DNA from: Micromonospora sp. WMMD882
GTDB lineage: Bacteria > Actinomycetota > Actinomycetes > Mycobacteriales > Micromonosporaceae
Assembly (NCBI RefSeq): GCF_027497255.1
Contig: NZ_CP114903.1
Span: 2,356,001 to 2,420,000, forward strand
Direction: 5' to 3'
DNA length: 64,000 nt
The position numbers and the translations under genes are program-made. This document shows positions 59,694-64,000 of the stretch, one piece after another; position 1 is the first letter of the stretch; each line of letters opens with the position of its first letter. Under the pieces are notes generated by a model. That model made no database searches. It saw only the letters and a program-made list of their open reading frames with translations, and had not been told where the DNA came from.

Positions 59694-59787
59694 GTGAAGA
59701 CGCTAACCAGCCGCGTGCGACTTCACCACTCGTACGGGCACGATTCTGCGCCGGGTGGCCGGCGGCACATTGCACTAGGGTGCGCTC

Positions 59788-61014
59788 ATGACCCACTCCG
59801 CCCCGCCGAGCGCGGACAGCCCCGTCCCGCTGCGTGTCGACCTGCTCACCCGGGAGTACCCGCCGGAGGTGTACGGCGGCGCCGGGGTGCACGTCGAGTA
59901 CCTGGCCCGCGAGCTGCGCCGGCTGGCGGACGTGCGGGTCCACTGCTTCGGCGCGCCCCGCGCCGAGGAGGGCGTCACCGCGTACCCGGAGCCGGCCGAA
60001 CTGGCCGGCGCGAACGCGGCGCTGCGGACCATGGGCGTCGACCTGGCGATGGCCGCCGGCTGCGCCGGCGCCGACGTGGCGCACAGCCACACCTGGTACG
60101 CGAACCTGGCCGGGCACACCGCGAAGCTGCTGCACGGGGCGCCGCACGTGGTCACCGTGCACAGCCTGGAGCCGCTGCGCCCGTGGAAGGCCGAGCAGCT
60201 CGGCGGCGGGTACGCGCTCTCCTCCTGGTGCGAGCGCACCGCCATCGAGGCCGCCGACGCGATCATCGCGGTCAGCGCCGGCATGATGCGTGACGTGCTG
60301 ACCGCGTACCCGGCGGTGGACCCCGCCAAGGTACGGGTGGTGCACAACGGCATCGACACCGAGCAGTACGCCCCGGACCACGGCACCGACGTGCTCACCC
60401 GGCTCGGCATCGACCCGGCCCGCCCCAGCGTCGTCTACGTCGGGCGGATCACCCGGCAGAAGGGCCTGCCGTACCTGCTGCGGGCCGCCCGCGACCTGCC
60501 GCCGGAGACGCAGCTCGTGCTGCTGGCCGGCGCCCCGGACACCCCCGAGATCGCCGCCGAGGTGGAAGGGCTGGTCGACGAGCTGCGGGCCACCCGTACC
60601 GGCGTGGTCTGGGTCGCCGAGATGCTGCCCAAGCCCGAGGTGATCCAGGTGCTCACCCACGCCACGGTCTTCGTCTGCCCGTCCGTCTACGAGCCGATGG
60701 GCATCGTCAACCTGGAGGCGATGGCCTGCGAGACGGCGGTGGTGGCCACCGCCACCGGCGGCATCCCCGAGGTCGTCGCCGACGGCGAGACCGGGCTGCT
60801 CGTCCCGATCGAGCAGGCGACCGACGGCAGCGGCACCCCGCTGGACCCGGACCGCTTCGTGGCCGACCTGGCGGCGGCGGTCAACGCCCTGCTCGCCGAC
60901 CCGGCCCGGGTGGAGAAGTTCGGCCGCGCCGGCCGCCGCCGCGCCATCGACCACTTCTCCTGGGCCGCCATCGCCGACCAGACCGTCGAGGTGTACCGCT
61001 CACTGCTGGCCTGA
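59788..61014 (+). CDS. Glycogen/maltose-1-phosphate synthase-type GT4 (GlgA/GlgM)
   Basis: A 408-residue GT4 enzyme of the actinobacterial GlgA/GlgM type. The N-terminus DLLTREYPPEVYGGAGVHVEYL is typical, with VYVGRITRQKGLPYLLRA and PSVYEPMGIVNLEAMACE (EX7E) in the donor half. It is shorter than the E. coli GlgA (477) and fits the Mycobacterium-type enzyme that makes alpha-maltose-1-phosphate from ADP-glucose. Activity cannot be settled from sequence. An inverted repeat follows before the convergent XRE gene. Confidence 0.9.
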   Translation: MTHSAPPSADSPVPLRVDLLTREYPPEVYGGAGVHVEYLARELRRLADVRVHCFGAPRAEEGVTAYPEPAELAGANAALRTMGVDLAMAAGCAGADVAHSHTWYANLAGHTAKLLHGAPHVVTVHSLEPLRPWKAEQLGGGYALSSWCERTAIEAADAIIAVSAGMMRDVLTAYPAVDPAKVRVVHNGIDTEQYAPDHGTDVLTRLGIDPARPSVVYVGRITRQKGLPYLLRAARDLPPETQLVLLAGAPDTPEIAAEVEGLVDELRATRTGVVWVAEMLPKPEVIQVLTHATVFVCPSVYEPMGIVNLEAMACETAVVATATGGIPEVVADGETGLLVPIEQATDGSGTPLDPDRFVADLAAAVNALLADPARVEKFGRAGRRRAIDHFSWAAIADQTVEVYRSLLA

Positions 61015-61067
61015 GGAAGGGGCGCCCACCAGGACGCCGCCCGACCCGCCGGATCGGCTTCTTTCCG

Positions 61068-61129
61068 CTTCTTTTCCGCGATATGGGCCTCTCCCTGGCG
61101 GATGATGCCCCTCTATCGCGAAAAAGAAG
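61068..61129. terminator. Inverted repeat between convergent genes
   Basis: CTTCTTTTCCGCGATA (61068-61083) pairs with TATCGCGAAAAAGAAG (61114-61129) with one mismatch. The outer GATCGGCTTCTTT (near 61052) is a second partner for AAGAAGTCGATC, allowing two alternative stems. It lies between glgA and the convergent XRE gene, probably as a bidirectional terminator. Confidence 0.65.
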
Positions 61130-61143
61130 TCGATCAGGCCGGC

Positions 61144-62328
61144 TCAGGTGACGCGGAGGGTGGTGGCGAGGCGGATCAGGTCGGGCGGGGCGTCGGCGGA
61201 CCGCGCCACGACGGCGACCAGGTCCCGCGCCGCCGGCCGGTCGTGCACCTCACCCCGGGCGGTACGCTCCGCGTCCAGCACCGCCCGCCCGGCCCGCCGA
61301 CCGTCACCGACCAGCACGTACGCCCCGGCCACGTCGAGCAGGTACGCGGCCTGGTGCTCGGGCGGCAGCCACCGCCAGCCGTCGCCGGTGACCAGCCGCT
61401 CGTGCCGTACCGTCGCCGCACCCACGTCGCCCAGGATCGCCGCCGCCACCACCCGCGCCGCCTCGACCGCCGCCCGGTCCTGGGCCGCCCCGGCCAGCTC
61501 GGCCGCCTGGTCCAGCAGCATGGTCGCGCCGTCGGCGTCCTCCCGGCCGGCGGCGGCGAGGGCGGCCTGGACCAGCAGCGTCCCGAACAGCGACTCGTCA
61601 GCCTGGTCGGGGCCGCGGTGCCGCTGCGGTGGGGTGGCCGGGCCGGTGTCCCCGGCGGGCGTCAGCCGGTGGGCGGCGACAAGCGCGACCTCCAGCGCGA
61701 ACCGGGGCCGGTCGCCGTGCCGCAGCGCCTGCGCCAGGGGTACGGCCGCGGTGGCGGCCAGCCGCGCGTCGTCCGTCGCCAGGGCGGCGGTCATGCCCCG
61801 GTCGGCGGCCAGCCAGGCCGGCGCCCCCTGCCCCACCTTCACCAACGCCAGAGCGGTGAGCCCGTACGCGGCGACCAGCAGCGCGTCCGTGTCCCGCCCC
61901 GGTCGGGTGGCCCGCGCCGCACGGGCGGCATCGAGCAGGCCGGGCAGCAGGACGAGCAGATCCGGGTAGCGGGCGTGCCGGTAGCTCTGCTCGGCGTGCC
62001 CCAGCCGCGCCCACAGCTCCGCCGGGTCGGGCGGCCGGGCCGACCCCGAAACGTGGTACCGCGACAGCGCGCCCCGCACCCCCTCCACGGCGTCGACGGC
62101 CGGGTCGGACCGTCCACCCGACCGGTCCGCCAACAGCACCTCGACGTCGATCCGGAGCGCGTCGGCGACCGCCCGCAGGCTCGACACCCGTTCCAGCCGA
62201 CGCGCGCCGCGCTCGACCTTGTCCACCCAGCTCTTCGACTTGCCGAGCCGGTCGGCGAACTGCTGCTGCGTCATGTTCCGCCGGACCCGCCACTGCGCGA
62301 CCCGACGACCCACCGGCAGCTCGTTCAC
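61144..62328 (-). CDS. XRE-family regulator with TPR-like C-terminal region
   Basis: A 394-residue regulator. The helix-turn-helix lies at about 12-60 (MTQQQFADRLGKSKSWVDKVERG in outline, with LGKSKSWVDKVE as the recognition helix). The long C-terminal region is helical and Ala-rich, as in the TPR-type regulators of actinomycetes that sense peptides or small signals. It starts with GTG 62328, overlapping the TGA of the small membrane-protein gene (GTGA). Targets are unknown. Confidence 0.85.
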   Translation of the reverse strand: MNELPVGRRVAQWRVRRNMTQQQFADRLGKSKSWVDKVERGARRLERVSSLRAVADALRIDVEVLLADRSGGRSDPAVDAVEGVRGALSRYHVSGSARPPDPAELWARLGHAEQSYRHARYPDLLVLLPGLLDAARAARATRPGRDTDALLVAAYGLTALALVKVGQGAPAWLAADRGMTAALATDDARLAATAAVPLAQALRHGDRPRFALEVALVAAHRLTPAGDTGPATPPQRHRGPDQADESLFGTLLVQAALAAAGREDADGATMLLDQAAELAGAAQDRAAVEAARVVAAAILGDVGAATVRHERLVTGDGWRWLPPEHQAAYLLDVAGAYVLVGDGRRAGRAVLDAERTARGEVHDRPAARDLVAVVARSADAPPDLIRLATTLRVT

Positions 62329-62540
62329 CTGAGCACCCCGACCACGAGCAGCACCAGGACGAGCAGCGCGACCGTCAGGCCGTAGGCGTACTGCCGGCGG
62401 GTGGGCGCCGGACCATCGGGACGGGCCGGGCGCTCCTGCGGAGCCGGACCGGGCACCCGGTCGCCGTCGGGATGCGGCGGCCGGGCCCCCGGCACCGGGT
62501 ACGCCCTGGGCGGTGGCCCGTCGTGCGGACGCTCACGCAT
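62325..62540 (-). CDS. Small Pro-rich single-pass membrane protein
   Basis: A 71-residue protein. The first 48 residues are Pro/Arg-rich and probably cytoplasmic; the last 20 form a transmembrane helix (YGLTVALLVLVLLVVGVLR). ATG 62540 has GAGGAGG upstream, a strong site, while the longer frame to 62681 has an implausible N-terminus. It is translationally coupled to the XRE/TPR regulator gene, which suggests a shared function such as signalling across the membrane. Confidence 0.7.
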   Translation of the reverse strand: MRERPHDGPPPRAYPVPGARPPHPDGDRVPGPAPQERPARPDGPAPTRRQYAYGLTVALLVLVLLVVGVLR

Positions 62541-62734
62541 CTGCGCCTCCTCGGCGTCGTCGGAGGGCGGGGTGGCACGGGGAGAAACCACCCCGCCCAG
62601 GGGACGAGGACTCCGCTGCTGACGAGAGACCCTCGCCCTCAACTTAGAACCCTTAGTAGCCAGAGTCAACACAGGGTCCACACCATGTCGCGGCGAGTGA
62701 GATGCTGAGCAGGCTGACGAGAGGTGGTCCCACC

Positions 62735-62962
62735 ATGCCCCGAAAGCCTGTGTACGAGCAGGTTGTCGACGACATCACCACGTCGATCCGGAACGGCACG
62801 CTCAGACCCGGCGACAAGTTGCCAACGATCGCCGACCTCGCCCACCAGTACAAATCGTCCGACAATCCGATCAAGCGGGCGCTCTGGATCCTCGATGAGC
62901 GGGGATGGATCGAAGTACATCAGGGGAAGGGTTCGTTCGTCGCGGACAAGCCACCCACCTGA
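62735..62962 (+). CDS. Minimal GntR-family DNA-binding protein
   Basis: A 75-residue protein that is only the winged-helix domain of a GntR regulator: YEQVVDDITTSIRNGTLRPG, DKLPTIADLAHQY, and the wing GWIEVHQGKGSFVAD. There is no effector-binding domain, so it is either a compact regulator or a member of the short actinobacterial GntR set that accompanies other genes. GAGGTGG lies upstream of ATG 62735. It ends 78 bases before the first CRISPR repeat. Confidence 0.85.
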   Translation: MPRKPVYEQVVDDITTSIRNGTLRPGDKLPTIADLAHQYKSSDNPIKRALWILDERGWIEVHQGKGSFVADKPPT

Positions 62963-63040
62963 CCTCGACTCGAAATGATCTTGGAGATCAAAGTGAAGGA
63001 AAACCCGGTAGTTGATCTTTAGAGTCGCAGGTCAAGGAGT
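62963..63040 (+). promoter_or_regulatory. CRISPR leader region
   Basis: The 78 bases between the GntR gene and the first repeat are AT-shifted relative to the surroundings (GATCTTGGAGATCAAAGTG and AAAACCCGGTAGTTGATC). They end in AAGGAGT directly before the repeat. The degenerate repeat lies at the other end, so this side is taken as the leader, from which the array is transcribed on the plus strand. Confidence 0.65.
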
Positions 63041-63314
63041 CTGTTCCCCGCGCACGCGGGGGTGATCCAACCTCGGCAAGGCTTTCCCGACCCACCAACG
63101 CCTGTTCCCCGCGCACGCGGGGGTGATCCGGTGAGAGTGCCACGGTCGGACGCGTCGACCGGCTGTTCCCCGCGCACGCGGGGGTGATCCCATCCCCGTC
63201 GGGTGGGTGGCGACGTGGTGACGCTGTTCCCCGCGCACGCGGGGGTGATCCGGCTTCCGACAGGAGTACTGCCCGGGCGGAATCGGCTGTTCCCGGCACC
63301 TGCGGGGGTGCCCC
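63041..63314 (+). CRISPR. Short type I-E CRISPR array
   Basis: Four identical 28-base repeats at 63041-63068, 63102-63129, 63163-63190 and 63224-63251 begin CTGTTCCCCGCGCACGCGGG and end GGTGATCC. The stem is CCCCGCG/CGCGGGG. Spacers are 33, 33, 33 and 35 bases. A fifth copy at 63287-63314 differs at 6 of 28 positions and ends CCCC instead of ATCC, as terminal repeats often do. The repeat matches the actinobacterial type I-E pattern. No cas gene lies within the window on either side. Confidence 0.93.
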
Positions 63315-63388
63315 ATATCTGGGGCAGCTCGACAGGGAGCGAGCCGCATACATTCCGCAAACCGCCTAGCCCCACTGGTGGTCGGCGG
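63309..63388. repeat. Diverged copy of the 82-bp interspersed repeat
   Basis: TGCCCCATATCTGGGGCA at 63309-63326 is the same palindromic core found at 3.8-4.07 kb (with one base changed in the centre), followed by the same GCTCGACAG. The closing block CCCACTGGTGGTCGGCG, near 63371-63387, matches CCCACCGGTGGTCAGAGCG at the same distance (about 80 bases) in the 3969 copy. The left end is fused to the degenerate terminal CRISPR repeat. Confidence 0.85.
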
Positions 63389-63424
63389 CGGGCAGGGTGA
63401 AGTCGCTGCTGGCAGACTGCCCGG

Positions 63425-64000
63425 ATGACAGAGCAGCTCCGTGAGCGGCGACGACTCTGGTTGGTGCTGGTGGTGGCGGTCGTCGGCGGCGTACTGCTGG
63501 GGGCGGTCGACCTGGTCGCCCAGCGGGAGCTGCCGTACCCATGGGCGAACCTGGCGAATTCCAGCGCTGTCTGGGCGGTCGGCGCGTTCGGTATCGGCGT
63601 CTGGGTGGGTGACCGGGGTTGGCGGCCGGTGCTGGCCGGTACGCTGCTGCTGCTGGTGGCGGTGGAGAGCTACTACCTCACCGCAGCCCTGGTGCAGGGC
63701 GACAGCATGACCAATCTGGTGAGTCCGACGGCAGCGCTGTGGCTGGTGTTCGGGGTTCTCGCCGGCGTCGTCTTCGGCGCCGCTGGCGGCTGGTCGCGGG
63801 GCGGCAACCGGTGGCGGCGGGTCCTCGGCGCGGCGCTGCCTGGAGCTGTCCTGCTCGCCGAGGCCGCCGTGCTGGTCCTCCGCAGCGGCAACGGGGGCGT
63901 GGCCTACCGGACGGACAGCCTCCAGACAGCGGCTATCGAGGCGGTGCTCGGCCTCCTGCTGCCGCTGCTCGTCGGGCGCACCGGCCGGGAGCGGCTGGAA
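63425..64000 (+). CDS. Multi-pass membrane protein (DUF6518-like), 3' truncated by window
   Basis: At least 192 codons are visible without a stop. The protein opens MTEQLRERRRLWLVLVVAVV and has about six hydrophobic helices (LLGAVDLVAQRELPYPWANL, VLAGTLLLLVAVESYYL, ALWLVFGVLAGVVFGAAGG, LLPLLVG). It looks like the DUF6518 group of small membrane proteins, function unknown. The ATG at 63425 is chosen on frame and hydrophobic pattern. The end lies beyond the window. Confidence 0.8.
   Translation, partial: MTEQLRERRRLWLVLVVAVVGGVLLGAVDLVAQRELPYPWANLANSSAVWAVGAFGIGVWVGDRGWRPVLAGTLLLLVAVESYYLTAALVQGDSMTNLVSPTAALWLVFGVLAGVVFGAAGGWSRGGNRWRRVLGAALPGAVLLAEAAVLVLRSGNGGVAYRTDSLQTAAIEAVLGLLLPLLVGRTGRERLE

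Noticed and set aside
62988..63400. Open frames across the CRISPR array
   Set aside because: The peptides repeat the translated CRISPR repeat (ITPACAGN, DHPRVRGEQ). They are not genes.

Overview
The window is about 64 kb of very GC-rich actinobacterial chromosome with many GTG starts and many 4-base stop/start overlaps. The gene content points to the Micromonosporaceae, most likely a Micromonospora-like organism: an XRE/DUF397 regulator pair, a DUF3516 Ski2-like helicase, an actinobacterial HrpA of about 1470 residues, a divergent glgC/glgA pair, an AbiEi/DUF559 protein and a type I-E CRISPR repeat of the actinobacterial kind. This assignment comes from family knowledge, not a database search. 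No rRNA, tRNA, transposase or integrase was recognised.

Layout. (1) 0-13.8 kb: small housekeeping and stress genes (DUF899, phosphotransferase, XRE/DUF397 pair, two short Cys-bearing proteins, ABM monooxygenase), a cluster of palindromic repeats (3.8-4.1 kb), a class F sortase with its likely anchored substrate, trmB, a DEAD helicase, an ArsR/AHSA1/RibD-like operon, and a DUF559 gene bracketed by two 76-bp palindromic elements. (2) 13.8-33.4 kb: hrpA, an FAD oxidoreductase, a LysR gene divergent from a complete sdhCAB operon, a zinc alcohol dehydrogenase coupled to an SDR, a Tat-type serine hydrolase, an MBL-fold hydrolase with a frameshifted end, dGTPase and tex. (3) 33.3-56.7 kb: a large surface-polysaccharide locus. 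It holds a PglC-like phosphoglycosyl transferase, three GT4 glycosyltransferases, two sugar aminotransferases, a UDP-GlcNAc dehydrogenase, an aberrant AsnB-like amidotransferase, a NeuD/PglD-like acetyltransferase, a probable UDP-L-FucNAc trio, a probable GDP-perosamine pair (gmd, per), a flippase, a Wzy-like polymerase, a CapK-like adenylating enzyme and a secreted M14 carboxypeptidase. (4) 56.7-61.1 kb: pgm, glgC and glgA for alpha-glucan or maltose-1-phosphate synthesis. (5) 61.1-64 kb: an XRE/TPR regulator, a small membrane protein, a minimal GntR regulator, a short type I-E CRISPR array without cas genes in view, and a truncated membrane-protein gene.

How the genes work together. The polysaccharide locus can be read as a Wzx/Wzy-type pathway: a small PGT primes undecaprenyl phosphate, GT4 enzymes extend with deoxyamino sugars, the flippase exports the unit and the Wzy-like protein polymerises it. 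The neighbouring pgm/glgC genes supply glucose-1-phosphate and ADP-glucose. The most unusual non-coding features are two repeat families: an 82-bp palindrome-bearing repeat that clusters at 3.8-4.1 kb and reappears fused to the distal end of the CRISPR array, and the 76-bp palindromes around the DUF559 gene.
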